A model generated the notes under the pieces. The model did no database searches, had not been told where the DNA came from, and saw only the letters and a list, made by a program, of their open reading frames with translations. A stretch of 37,478 nt of DNA from an uncultured Bdellovibrio sp. (GTDB lineage: Bacteria; Bdellovibrionota; Bdellovibrionia; Bdellovibrionales; Bdellovibrionaceae). Positions 1 through 7,604 of this stretch are shown in pieces. The stretch covers positions 1 to 37,478 of the forward strand of contig NZ_CAMLDV010000014.1 in the NCBI RefSeq assembly GCF_946478835.1. Reading direction: 5' to 3'. Position 1 is the first letter of the stretch. Each line of letters opens with the position of its first letter. Both the position numbers and the translations under genes were made by a program.

Positions 1-300
1 AGAAGATCCTTTTTCTTCTTCATTTTCAGAGACTTGCGGAGTTGCCGTTTCTTCTTCTTTTTGAGAAGACGGCTTTACTTCAGACGCAGGTTTTTTCTCT
101 TGAACTTCACGAACTTCAGAAGCCTCACTGGCTTCCGCATAAAAGGATGGATCTGGATTTGTAGGAAGACTTGTCGATGACGTCTGATCAAAAACGCCGG
201 AAGATCGCTCTACGTTGGCCTGCATTTGACCACACGAAGCCAAAAGCACAAGCTGGCTAAGAAGAAGGAAGACACTCAAATTTTTCTTCTGTAGTTTCAT
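1..300 (-). CDS. Lipoprotein, N-terminal part (runs off window edge)
   Basis: An open frame of 100 codons starts with ATG at 300 and reads leftward without a stop to the window edge, so only the N-terminus is seen. GAGG lies just upstream of the start as a Shine-Dalgarno. The first 22 residues are a lipoprotein signal peptide: two lysines, a Leu/Val-rich core and a lipobox L-A-S-C with the modified cysteine at residue 23, followed by Gly-Gln, which suggests outer-membrane rather than inner-membrane retention. After it the chain is rich in Ser, Glu, Lys and Pro and looks disordered, like a tether to a domain beyond the edge. Function is not recognisable from this part. It lies downstream of the secreted protein at 418-951, separated by a likely terminator. 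Confidence 0.8.
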   Translation of the reverse strand, partial: MKLQKKNLSVFLLLSQLVLLASCGQMQANVERSSGVFDQTSSTSLPTNPDPSFYAEASEASEVREVQEKKPASEVKPSSQKEEETATPQVSENEEEKGSS

Positions 301-369
301 AAAAACCTCGTTCACACCGGGCAGATTACCAAGTTCATCAGAGGTCTTGAGATTTTTTTGGATCCCTTG

Positions 370-409
370 AAAAGAAGAAAAATGCGGTGACGAAGTTCGT
401 CGCCACCGC
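370..409 (-). terminator. Rho-independent terminator after the 418-951 gene
   Basis: Reading the minus strand, the stop codon of the 418-951 gene is followed after 8 bases by a GC-rich hairpin (384-409; outer arms GCGGTG and CACCGC, inner arms CGAA-type with a three-base bulge) and then a T-rich run (370-383). This fits an intrinsic terminator separating the gene from the lipoprotein gene at 1-300. Confidence 0.6.
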
Positions 410-417
410 AAGTGTCA

Positions 418-951
418 TTATTTTAGACGGACGCGAAATCCACCGAACATGATAACCTCGGAATATTCGTAACCATTTTCCGCTTTTACGGTTTTACGGG
501 CGCGAATTAAAAGCTCCACATCTTGAGGAGTTTCTTTCTCTTTCACGATAGCCATAGAATAATCTTGTTGAGCTTGTCCCCTGTTTAATTGCTCCAAAGA
601 AGTCTCAAGAAGAATCTCATATTTTTTATTCACAAGAAGCATTTCGTAATTATCAAACGTGACTTCGACTTTCAGTCCGTTTGGAGCAACATAGCTTTCT
701 GATGTCGGCAGTTGATCAACCACCCATTGAGAATCTTGGCACTTCACCACTGAAACTTTTATCGTTGCATCTTGATTTTGCTCTGTCGCGCTTTCATTCA
801 ATAGCTCTACACGAATCACTTTCTGGCCAGAGTAGTTCGACTGAGAATTACAATAAGCCACCGATCCATCCAAAACTTTATAAACCTGAACTTCAGCCTG
901 TGCCGCAGTTCCCGCAAACAACCCCATCAACACTACAAAAAACGCCTTCAT
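418..951 (-). CDS. Small secreted protein of unknown function
   Basis: 177 residues. The first 19 residues are a classical signal peptide (one lysine, hydrophobic core, A-Q-A cleavage site), so the mature protein should be periplasmic or released. The start is set by the signal peptide and by a purine-rich AAGGGG site 5 bases upstream. The mature part has beta-strand-like alternation, two cysteines (in the CNSQS and VVKCQD stretches) that could form a disulfide, and no domain I recognise. It is transcribed alone: divergent from the Hsp70-like gene and followed by a hairpin terminator. No function is proposed. Confidence 0.75.
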   Translation of the reverse strand: MKAFFVVLMGLFAGTAAQAEVQVYKVLDGSVAYCNSQSNYSGQKVIRVELLNESATEQNQDATIKVSVVKCQDSQWVVDQLPTSESYVAPNGLKVEVTFDNYEMLLVNKKYEILLETSLEQLNRGQAQQDYSMAIVKEKETPQDVELLIRARKTVKAENGYEYSEVIMFGGFRVRLK

Positions 952-1087
952 ATGAACCCCTTCAATAATCAGTACGAGGTGTTTAGCACGGGAAGCTGGG
1001 CTATTCTATAAAAACTCCCGTTTACCGCTTTAATCGCGAATTTTCCGTTGCTCGGCCTTCTAGCCTCGACTAAGTGGGCGACTTTTA

Positions 1088-1122
1088 TTGAGTGCATTCA
1101 TAAACTTTGATAGTTTTTCTGA
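1088..1122 (+). promoter_or_regulatory. Candidate promoter giving a leaderless mRNA
   Basis: TTGAGT at 1088-1093, a 17-base spacer and an extended -10 (TGA then TAGTTT, 1108-1116) stand only six bases before the ATG at 1123. There is no Shine-Dalgarno sequence, so the transcript would start at or near the initiation codon. The same extended -10 and spacing occur before the gene at 19563. Confidence 0.4.
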
Positions 1123-2412
1123 ATGAGTTCAGAAAGTTTTCTTTCCATCGATTTCGGTACAAGTAATTCCCTGGTCGGAGCTTTCCATCAAGGCAAGCGC
1201 TATGAGGCTCTTTCTGTAGATCCTAAGGCCCCCGATGCAACCATGATGCGCACTCTGCTTTACTTTCCCAACCCGGATCTTTGTTATTACGGCTCCGAAG
1301 CCATTGAGCAGTATATTGAACAAGACATGGAAGGACGCCTTTTCCGTTCCTTCAAATCACATCTTCCCAATCAAAATTATTTGGGAACGGTTTTAGACAA
1401 TCGCATTCTGACTTTAGAAAACTTGATTGGTGTTTTTCTTTTAGAATTAAAAAAGCGCGCCGAAAAAATTCTCAATGCTCCTATTGAAAAAGCGGTGATT
1501 GGTCGCCCTGCCCGTTATTCGATGGATGCTGTGAGTGATGGCTTTGCCTTGCACCGAATGCAGAAGGCCGCTACTTTTGCAGGTTTTAAAGAAGTGCAAT
1601 TCGTGCCGGAACCTTTGGCCGCCGCTTTTGATTATCGCCGCCAGCTAAATTCTGAAAAAACGGTTTTGATCGGCGACTTCGGTGGAGGAACTTCCGATTT
1701 TACTCTGATCAAACTTCGTCCTGAAGGTTTTGCCAAAGAAGACGTGCTCGCGATTGATGGCTGTCCTCTTGCTGGCGATGCTTTAGATAGCGTGTTTATG
1801 AGTCATCGTCTGAACGAGTACTTTGGCGCAAAATCCCGTTACCGTCTGCCCATGGGAAGCAACGTTTTAACAATGCCTTTTGGTGTGACCCAACGTTTGA
1901 ATCATCCCGCCCACATCGTGCATCTTAAAGAAAAAGACACCTATGAATTTATTCGCGAAGTGAAGAAATGTTCTTTAACGAAGAAAGATGCGGACGCGGT
2001 TGAGCGCCTTTTCACTTTGATCGAAGATCAACAGATCTTCCCTTTCTTTGAGCATATCGAAAAAACAAAGCGCGCTCTTTCGATGGCCGATCAAACTCGG
2101 TTTGAATTTGATTATCCGGGTCTTGAAATCACAGAACCGTTTTCAATTTCACAATTTGTGGAATGGGCCGACGCCACAAGAGAAAAAATCTTCGCAGCTC
2201 TTGATGAGTGCCTGAAATCCGCAGGCGTTTCTTCAGATAAAGTGGATTTAGTCTGTCTTACAGGAGGAACGGCGAAAGTCCCGTTCATTCAAAAAGAATT
2301 GGAAAAAAGATTCGGCGCTAACAAGTTACAAACCCAAGCCCACTTCCACTCCGTCCTTTCGGGACTGACGGAATCAGCAGGCTTCTGGGCTCAAGGACAA
2401 AAAGTCGTTTAA
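1123..2412 (+). CDS. Hsp70-like (YegD-type) ATPase-domain protein
   Basis: 429 residues resembling the actin/Hsp70 ATPase fold, close in size to the YegD family (about 450) and far shorter than DnaK (about 640). Visible motifs: phosphate-1 loop I-D-F-G-T-S-N-S near residues 9-16, the connect motif EPLAAAF near 163-169, phosphate-2 loop GDFGGGTSD near 184-192, and the adenosine motif LTGGTAKVPF near residue 380. The C-terminal substrate-binding and lid domains of DnaK are absent, so a classical chaperone cycle is unlikely; YegD homologues are called putative chaperones without a settled role. The start lacks a Shine-Dalgarno and sits six bases after a -10-like element. The stop codon overlaps that of the convergent methyltransferase gene. 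Confidence 0.88.
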   Translation: MSSESFLSIDFGTSNSLVGAFHQGKRYEALSVDPKAPDATMMRTLLYFPNPDLCYYGSEAIEQYIEQDMEGRLFRSFKSHLPNQNYLGTVLDNRILTLENLIGVFLLELKKRAEKILNAPIEKAVIGRPARYSMDAVSDGFALHRMQKAATFAGFKEVQFVPEPLAAAFDYRRQLNSEKTVLIGDFGGGTSDFTLIKLRPEGFAKEDVLAIDGCPLAGDALDSVFMSHRLNEYFGAKSRYRLPMGSNVLTMPFGVTQRLNHPAHIVHLKEKDTYEFIREVKKCSLTKKDADAVERLFTLIEDQQIFPFFEHIEKTKRALSMADQTRFEFDYPGLEITEPFSISQFVEWADATREKIFAALDECLKSAGVSSDKVDLVCLTGGTAKVPFIQKELEKRFGANKLQTQAHFHSVLSGLTESAGFWAQGQKVV

Positions 2413-2417
2413 ACGAC
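2404..2417. repeat. Perfect 14-bp palindrome containing both convergent stop codons
   Basis: GTCGTTTAAACGAC is a perfect inverted repeat centred on the overlapping stop codons of the Hsp70-like gene (plus) and the methyltransferase gene (minus). Because of the symmetry both proteins end in Val-Val-stop. No T-run flanks it, so it is not an obvious intrinsic terminator. Confidence 0.8.
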
Positions 2418-3713
2418 GTAGTGCACGTACATCTTTAAATAAAAACCTTCAGGGAATTGCATCAGTGTGGGATGGTCTGCCGCATGGCCGCCACGTAAAA
2501 CACTGCGCACTTCAGAAAAGTTTCTTAAAGACGCTTTACGAATAGCATCGCGGAATTCTTCTTCTTCAAGCAATCCCGAACAAGAGCACGAAGCCACAAA
2601 GCCATTCTTCTTCACAACACGGAAAGCTTGCGTGTTCATTTTCAGATACGCGTGCTTTCCAATCGGAATATCTTTTTTAGATTTAATAAAGGCCGGAGGA
2701 TCTGCGATCACGATGTCATAGTATGTGCTCGCAAGCTCAGTAAGGCCTGTCGAGACATCCATCTCATGCACGATCACTTCAGCGCCTTCACGTTCTGCAT
2801 TCTTTTTTGCAAATGCCAAAGCTGTTTTAGAAACGTCCACCAATGACACTTCCACTTCAAAGCCCAAAGATTTTAGTGCGCGAGTGATTTGTGTCGACCA
2901 ATGACCGACATAACAACAAAGATCCAAAACGCGTAGCTTGCGCTTTTCTTGAGTCCTTGCCCAGTTTTTAAATAACTCCACAGCCAAATGAATATTGTGA
3001 GTTTGATCGAGGAAGAATCCAGTTTTTTGACCTTCTTGCAAATCACAGCTCATGCGCACAAGACCGTCGTCGCTAGCTGCATTGAAAAGAATTTCAACAT
3101 CTCTTAAATCAAATCCAGGAAGATCTTTGATCGTGCGAGGATCATCCACTGTCAAACCTTCAAGCTTACGGATGCCGACGTCATTCCGAATCACAACAGC
3201 GGTTTTATCCCAAGAAAATTCTGAAAGACCTAAAGCTTTGGATTTTTCCACAAGACCTTTAAAGAAACCTTCCGCGTCTTTCAACGCTTCATTCATTCCC
3301 GCAGTAACTAGTTGAGCCGCGAAGACCTGCGCCTTCTGACCTTTTTGTTCAATCACGTAGTAATCAAGCACAAGACCTGGAATGTAATCAGACTCACCAA
3401 AAGCCAAACGGAAACTTCCACGGAAGCCTGCCGCCTTACGAACTTTCCAGGAGTTCAAAACTTTTTCCTGAAGAAATTCAAAACTTGTCGGCTCTTGATC
3501 TTGAGGACTGAAGCTCAAAGCACGAAAGGCAATCAGAGAGTGAGGATTGCCGTAACCACGCGCCAAGAACTGACCTTTAGAGTCCTGCAACTCGACTGGA
3601 GTTCCCGGGATAAGTCCTTTGGGACTTGCGGAAAGTTCATTGGAAAAAACCCACGGATGACCGCTACGAATACGTTTGTCCGCTCCAGGACGGAGTCTCC
3701 ATACGGTTACCAT
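2409..3713 (-). CDS. rlmI: RlmI-type 23S rRNA (cytosine-5) methyltransferase
   Basis: 434 residues, class I SAM-dependent methyltransferase with an N-terminal PUA domain, the layout of RlmI, which makes m5C at position 1962 of E. coli 23S rRNA (396 residues there). The PUA region has the family motif around S-G-H-P-W-V-F-S-N-E near residue 18. In the methyltransferase domain I see motif I (VLDLCCYVGHWS), the catalytic loop ADPPAF and a cysteine-containing SCSCS motif VI. YwbD/RlmI and RlmK-like members are hard to separate by eye, so the exact target base is inferred. The start (ATG at 3713) is preceded by an AGGTGAG site. It is the last gene of the operon with folD, two bases after the phytase-like gene. 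Confidence 0.85.
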   Translation of the reverse strand: MVTVWRLRPGADKRIRSGHPWVFSNELSASPKGLIPGTPVELQDSKGQFLARGYGNPHSLIAFRALSFSPQDQEPTSFEFLQEKVLNSWKVRKAAGFRGSFRLAFGESDYIPGLVLDYYVIEQKGQKAQVFAAQLVTAGMNEALKDAEGFFKGLVEKSKALGLSEFSWDKTAVVIRNDVGIRKLEGLTVDDPRTIKDLPGFDLRDVEILFNAASDDGLVRMSCDLQEGQKTGFFLDQTHNIHLAVELFKNWARTQEKRKLRVLDLCCYVGHWSTQITRALKSLGFEVEVSLVDVSKTALAFAKKNAEREGAEVIVHEMDVSTGLTELASTYYDIVIADPPAFIKSKKDIPIGKHAYLKMNTQAFRVVKKNGFVASCSCSGLLEEEEFRDAIRKASLRNFSEVRSVLRGGHAADHPTLMQFPEGFYLKMYVHYVV

Positions 3714-3715
3714 TC

Positions 3716-4819
3716 TTACTCACCTTCAACCGCAAAAACGATCATCTCTGTCAGTTCTTTTTTTGAAAAATTATTATCGACCATCACCAAAAGAGTGCGA
3801 CGACCATCCGCCAACTTCGGTCCCCATGTGAGGGCTTCAAAGTTTTGAATCGTTTTATCGCCACGCTCTTTTGTCAGATCCGTTTCAAAATCAATAAGCT
3901 TGATTTTATCAACGCCCGTGAATTTGCCATCACTCAGTTTTGTTAAACCTGTGATGTCAGTTCCTTTAGAAAGATCGGCAAGATAAATCGCCACCGTTTG
4001 CGCCCACAGATTTTTTGAGAAGATGCGAACACCACGCTCAAGCACAAGCATTTTTGTTTCAGATAACGCTAGAATTTCAGAAACACCTCTGAAAACTTCT
4101 TTACCCTTTTGATTGTCTTTAAAGGCATCCACACGATACGCGTATTCTGCGACGGGCTTATAACCCTGCTGACCTTTGTCTTCGTATTTCAAGATACGAA
4201 TCCAATCACCGTTCACTTCTTCACCGCTGATGTAGTCTTGCGCCAATGAAGACTCAGTACTTGTGAAAACAAATTTTCCGTCAGCAAAACTTGTTAAACC
4301 TTCAAAAGCCGCATTGTTTTGAATGCCTTTCTTTTGTTGGCCCGTAGTTTCTGGCAAAAATTTATCAGGAATTGGAAAATCGGATTTCCATTTTCCATCG
4401 GCATTCACACGGAAAATACGCGGCATCTCGCGAGGCTTTGCATCGTTATTGCCTTCAGAAGAAATCAAAAAATCTCCGTCGAGCAAACGCACCAAACCTT
4501 CAGGGTCAAGGCCCGCAGGTTTATCAGCTTCCATGGGAAGACCTGTGATGAAATGAACTTTCTTAGGCGTTAACGTCACCATTTTTTTATCGATCTTCAA
4601 ATCAAACTCAAAAAAGCGCGGCTCACCGGCGCGGCCTTTGTCATCAGAAAGAGCATAAAGCGTGTTATCACTCCACACCATTCCTGAAAGTCCGCCGATT
4701 GTCGCTTTTTCAAACTTTGTTCCCGTCGGAATCGAAGTTTCGCCAACGTATTCCAAACGGAGCGCATGCGCCTGAACACCCACCATTAAAACTAAAAAAG
4801 AAATAAAAGATTTCAACAT
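3716..4819 (-). CDS. Exported esterase-like/phytase-like beta-propeller protein
   Basis: 367 residues from the ATG at 4819. The longer frame starts at 4891 but lies in the upstream gene; the 4819 start has GGAG eight bases upstream and begins a clean signal peptide (MLKSF...VQAHA). The mature chain carries the pattern of the 'esterase-like activity of phytase' family (PF13449): an early LGGLSGM-like stretch (here IGGLSGMVWSDN), D-x-E-G motifs (GLDPEGLVRL), AFEGLTSF, and a late FEALTWGP stretch with a hypervariable end. Members are predicted beta-propellers of mostly unknown substrate, so phytase activity should not be assumed. It lies one base after the Rieske gene and two bases before rlmI, so it is co-transcribed with cytoplasmic enzymes. 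Confidence 0.8.
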   Translation of the reverse strand: MLKSFISFLVLMVGVQAHALRLEYVGETSIPTGTKFEKATIGGLSGMVWSDNTLYALSDDKGRAGEPRFFEFDLKIDKKMVTLTPKKVHFITGLPMEADKPAGLDPEGLVRLLDGDFLISSEGNNDAKPREMPRIFRVNADGKWKSDFPIPDKFLPETTGQQKKGIQNNAAFEGLTSFADGKFVFTSTESSLAQDYISGEEVNGDWIRILKYEDKGQQGYKPVAEYAYRVDAFKDNQKGKEVFRGVSEILALSETKMLVLERGVRIFSKNLWAQTVAIYLADLSKGTDITGLTKLSDGKFTGVDKIKLIDFETDLTKERGDKTIQNFEALTWGPKLADGRRTLLVMVDNNFSKKELTEMIVFAVEGE

Positions 4820-4820
4820 T

Positions 4821-5861
4821 CTAACTTCTCCAACGAAGTTCAGTTTCTTTAACCGGATGATTGAACTCACGCTTTTGCTCAAGATGATCATGATATTCCG
4901 TCTTCAAAGCGTAGTACCATTTCGCCTGGGTGTCGGCGTCTTTAATCAACATCAAACTTGGATCGTATTTAAGACCCTCTTGCTGTTTCGTCACAGCATC
5001 CATGTCTTGTCCCAAGAAATTTTTTGAGAACAAATGAAGACCTGGCTTAATCAAACTCAACCAAGGAATATCCCAATACGCGAGTTGCGTCACACGCGTA
5101 TTCATTTCATCCACCGGGGTCAGCGCCGTGAACGAATAGAAATTGCGAGGTCCCACTTCGATATGCTCCACACGCACACACGGAAGAGTGAATGTAATTT
5201 CAGTCGTCGGAGCTCCGCCCAAAATCTTATAAGCTTTGGAATTTTTCGAAGGCTGATGGCGCACCATTTGGAAGCCGTAGTTGACCGGTGCAAATTTCTT
5301 TTTCTTTTCAAGCATTGTTTTTTCAGAACGCCAGAACCAGCTCTTATGCACGTAAGGTCCATGCGCCGGGTCCATCAAACCAATCACAGCGTGATCGACG
5401 TGGCATGGGAAGTTCACCACGTAAGTCAGCTTTGGTTTTACATCCGAAGGGAACGCTTTCATCACCGGAACTTGCGGTGCCTTCGTCATATCGTAATCTT
5501 TATCACCAACAAAGATCCAAATAAGACCTTGAGCTTCGTGAACAGGATAAGAACGCACTTTGATTTTGTTGGGATTTAATTCTTGATCTGGACACAAAGA
5601 AGGAATCTCTGTGCACATGCCTGTCCCATCAAATTTCCAACCGTGGTATGGACACTCAATCGTGTCATTCACAACGCGACCGTAGCTTAATGGAATCCCA
5701 CGATGAGGGCAGATATCACGAACCGCAGAAACTTTTCCTTTGCTATCGCGGAAGAAAACAATCGGTTCATTCATGATTTTGCGAGACTGTGCCTTTCCAA
5801 TCGCCAATTCATGGCTGGGAAGTCCCACATACCAAACATTCTTTAAAAATCCCGTGTACAT
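4821..5861 (-). CDS. Rieske non-haem iron oxygenase, alpha subunit
   Basis: 346 residues. The N-terminal Rieske domain shows C51-x-H53 and C70-x2-H73 (CPHRG ... CPYHGW), the full [2Fe-2S] ligand set. The C-terminal catalytic domain shows D164, H167 and H172 in DPAHGPYVH, the 2-His-1-carboxylate mononuclear iron site. It is thus expected to be a catalytically competent ring-hydroxylating or demethylating oxygenase. No ferredoxin or reductase gene is nearby, so electrons must come from proteins encoded elsewhere. The substrate cannot be read from sequence. The gene is 9 bases after folD and directly before the phytase-like gene; because folate one-carbon units are products of O-demethylation routes in some bacteria, a demethylase role is possible but is only inference. 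Confidence 0.88.
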   Translation of the reverse strand: MYTGFLKNVWYVGLPSHELAIGKAQSRKIMNEPIVFFRDSKGKVSAVRDICPHRGIPLSYGRVVNDTIECPYHGWKFDGTGMCTEIPSLCPDQELNPNKIKVRSYPVHEAQGLIWIFVGDKDYDMTKAPQVPVMKAFPSDVKPKLTYVVNFPCHVDHAVIGLMDPAHGPYVHKSWFWRSEKTMLEKKKKFAPVNYGFQMVRHQPSKNSKAYKILGGAPTTEITFTLPCVRVEHIEVGPRNFYSFTALTPVDEMNTRVTQLAYWDIPWLSLIKPGLHLFSKNFLGQDMDAVTKQQEGLKYDPSLMLIKDADTQAKWYYALKTEYHDHLEQKREFNHPVKETELRWRS

Positions 5862-5870
5862 CTAAATCCT

Positions 5871-6728
5871 CTAACGTAACCCGGCTCTTTTTTCCGCGAG
5901 CAAGCAGGTATTTTGTAACAGCGTCGCTATGGTCATCGGTCCGACTCCACCAGGAACGGGAGTTGCCGCTTGCACCCAGCCTTCAAGTTCTTCAAATCGC
6001 ACATCTCCACACAGTTTTCCTGCAGGGCCTCCGCGGTGCATACCCACGTCGACAACGATGGCGTCCTTTTTAAAATCATCTTTTCCCAGCATGCGCGCTT
6101 TTCCCGCCGCCACAATCACCAGATCCGCCTGACGAGTGATCTCAGAAAGATCTTTCGTCTTTGAGTGACAAACCGTCACTGTCGCGTTGGCTTCGGTCAA
6201 AAGCTGCGCCATCGGTTTTCCCACGATGTTGCTGCGCCCGACAACCACCGCACGCATCCCTTCAACAGGAACTTTGTAGTGCTTCAGCATCGTCATCACG
6301 CCCGCTGGAGTGCAGGGTTGTACAACAGGTTTTCCAGCAAAGAAATAACCGAGTGAAGAATAGGTTAACCCATCTGCATCTTTTTCAGAGGACAATAAAT
6401 TCAAAACTTCTTCGGAATTCAAATGCTTCGGAAGCGGAAACTGCACCAAGATCCCATCGACGTGATCATCTTGGTTTAAAGCAGTGATGTGATCGTTGAG
6501 TTCCTGCTGGGTGGTGCTCGACGGTAAAGCGTGAATCGTGGAAGTCATGCCTACGGATTCACATGCGAGTTTTTTATTTTTTACGTAAATGTGAGAAGCA
6601 GGATCATCGCCGACAATGACGACTGACAGATGAGGAGATCGGCCCTTTTCCTTCACGAAACTCACCACGCGAGGGGCAAGAGATGAACGCACTTCTTTGG
6701 CCACTTCCTTACCATTGAGAATGAGCAT
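5871..6728 (-). CDS. folD: Bifunctional methylenetetrahydrofolate dehydrogenase/cyclohydrolase FolD
   Basis: 285 residues from the ATG at 6728. The frame is open to 6761, but a GGGAGG site 4 bases upstream and the usual family N-terminus support 6728. FolD interconverts 5,10-methylene-THF, 5,10-methenyl-THF and 10-formyl-THF in the cytoplasm using NADP. Visible signatures: catalytic Y48-x3-K52 (YVKNK), QFPLPKH, PCTPAGVM, the nucleotide-binding VVGRSNIVGKP and the C-terminal PVPGGVGPMTIATLL. Length is typical. It heads the operon folD - Rieske oxygenase - phytase-like - rlmI. Confidence 0.97.
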   Translation of the reverse strand: MLILNGKEVAKEVRSSLAPRVVSFVKEKGRSPHLSVVIVGDDPASHIYVKNKKLACESVGMTSTIHALPSSTTQQELNDHITALNQDDHVDGILVQFPLPKHLNSEEVLNLLSSEKDADGLTYSSLGYFFAGKPVVQPCTPAGVMTMLKHYKVPVEGMRAVVVGRSNIVGKPMAQLLTEANATVTVCHSKTKDLSEITRQADLVIVAAGKARMLGKDDFKKDAIVVDVGMHRGGPAGKLCGDVRFEELEGWVQAATPVPGGVGPMTIATLLQNTCLLAEKRAGLR

Positions 6729-6882
6729 CGGACCTCCCATTTTTTGTGACCTCAATCTCACTTATTTGCCTAAGAAATTCAATGGTTTAATAGCTGCATT
6801 CAGAAAATTAACAAAGCCTTAAAAAGATCTCTGTCCGAGGTCGTTCGCGACAGTCCAGAACCGTCAAAAAGCCATTTTATTC

Positions 6883-6912
6883 TTGATTCCAACCCCGCGT
6901 TTAGGGTACAAA
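6883..6912 (+). promoter_or_regulatory. Candidate sigma-70 promoter of the 6941 gene
   Basis: TTGATT at 6883-6888, an 18-base spacer and TACAAA at 6907-6912 fit a housekeeping promoter. AGGGGA follows with an 8-base spacing to the ATG at 6941. Upstream at 6840-6851 a small GTCG-TTCG-CGAC hairpin may end leftover antisense transcription or bind a regulator; it has no T-run. Confidence 0.45.
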
Positions 6913-6940
6913 CCCTTTAAAACATTAGGGGATTTAATAA

Positions 6941-7234
6941 ATGGCTGATAAAGTAAAACTCTCAAAAGACGGCAGTTCTATCGATTTCGTTCAGTCTGAC
7001 AGCCTCCCTACGTCCCTTAAAAAATTCCGCCAAAGCCCAGAGATCGAAGGTTTCTACCGCTTTATCTTCGAAAACGATTTGCAAAAAGAAGCTTTCGAAA
7101 TTTTGGATCGTATTATCATCCAGCGTAAGGCGAAAAAAGCCGGCGCGAAAAAAGAAGCCGCTGCTGCTGCGAAGGAAGAAAAAGCTGCAGCCGCTGCCGC
7201 CGCAAAAGCTCCTGCCAAAGGCAAAAAGAAGTAA
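6941..7234 (+). CDS. Small protein with Lys/Ala-rich histone-like tail
   Basis: 97 residues. The first ~60 residues form a compact mixed domain (FVQSDSLPTSLKKFRQSPEI then FYRFIFENDLQKEAFEILDR). The last ~36 residues are almost only Ala, Lys, Glu, Gly and Pro and end in GKKK, like the basic tails of bacterial H1/HU-type DNA-binding proteins. No signal peptide or membrane segment. The gene is monocistronic: its own promoter, AGGGGA Shine-Dalgarno and strong terminator. That and the simple basic tail suggest an abundant nucleic-acid- or ribosome-associated protein, but this is inference; I do not recognise the folded part. Confidence 0.85.
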   Translation: MADKVKLSKDGSSIDFVQSDSLPTSLKKFRQSPEIEGFYRFIFENDLQKEAFEILDRIIIQRKAKKAGAKKEAAAAAKEEKAAAAAAAKAPAKGKKK

Positions 7235-7241
7235 TCACACG

Positions 7242-7268
7242 AAGTCCGGACCTCCGGACTTTGTTTTT
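7242..7268 (+). terminator. Strong rho-independent terminator
   Basis: AAGTCCGGA and TCCGGACTT form a perfect 9-bp stem (7242-7261) directly followed by a T-run (TTGTTTTTTG). It ends the 6941 gene and separates it from the pilin operon. Confidence 0.88.
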
Positions 7269-7331
7269 TGATTTTATCGGTTCTCACCTCTGAACTCATC
7301 TTGCTTTCAGTCTCCGCACATGGAGAAACCA

Positions 7332-7604
7332 ATGAAAGCAAATCAAATCCTAAAAAATAAAAAAGGCCAAGGACTCATTGAGTACCTTATCATCGTTGCG
7401 ATTGTCGCCGTCGGTAGTATTGCGATCATCAAAGTCGTCGGCGGTAACGTAAACGTACAATTCGCGAACGTCGCACAAGCTTTGGGCGGCAAAGAAAGCC
7501 GCAAAAAAGACGCTTACGACGTCACTGACAACATGTACAAGAAAAAAGACTTTAGCGATTTCTTTGACGGTGCCGTCAATCCCTCAAAATCCGAAAAGAA
7601 ATAA
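7332..7604 (+). CDS. flp: Flp-type (type IVb) prepilin
   Basis: 90 residues from the ATG at 7332. An in-frame ATG at 7320 has no Shine-Dalgarno, whereas GGAG lies 6 bases before 7332. The short leader ends in G12, followed by mature Q-G-L-I-E-Y: Glu at +5 and Tyr at +6 are the Flp hallmark. A single hydrophobic segment (LIIVAIVAVGSIAIIKVV) follows, then a polar, Lys-rich C-terminus longer than in minimal Flp pilins (about 55 mature residues). It should be cleaved by a TadV/CpaA-type prepilin peptidase, which is not in the window, and polymerise into the pilus. First gene of the operon; its TAA overlaps the next ATG (TAATG). Confidence 0.9.
   Translation: MKANQILKNKKGQGLIEYLIIVAIVAVGSIAIIKVVGGNVNVQFANVAQALGGKESRKKDAYDVTDNMYKKKDFSDFFDGAVNPSKSEKK

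Noticed and set aside
3312..3848. 178-residue plus-strand frame spanning the methyltransferase and phytase-like genes
   Set aside because: It runs antisense across two well-supported genes and their junction, with composition of a shadow frame.
6840..6851. GTCG-TTCG-CGAC mini-hairpin as a terminator
   Set aside because: The stem has only 4 bp and no T-run follows; kept only as a remark in the promoter entry.
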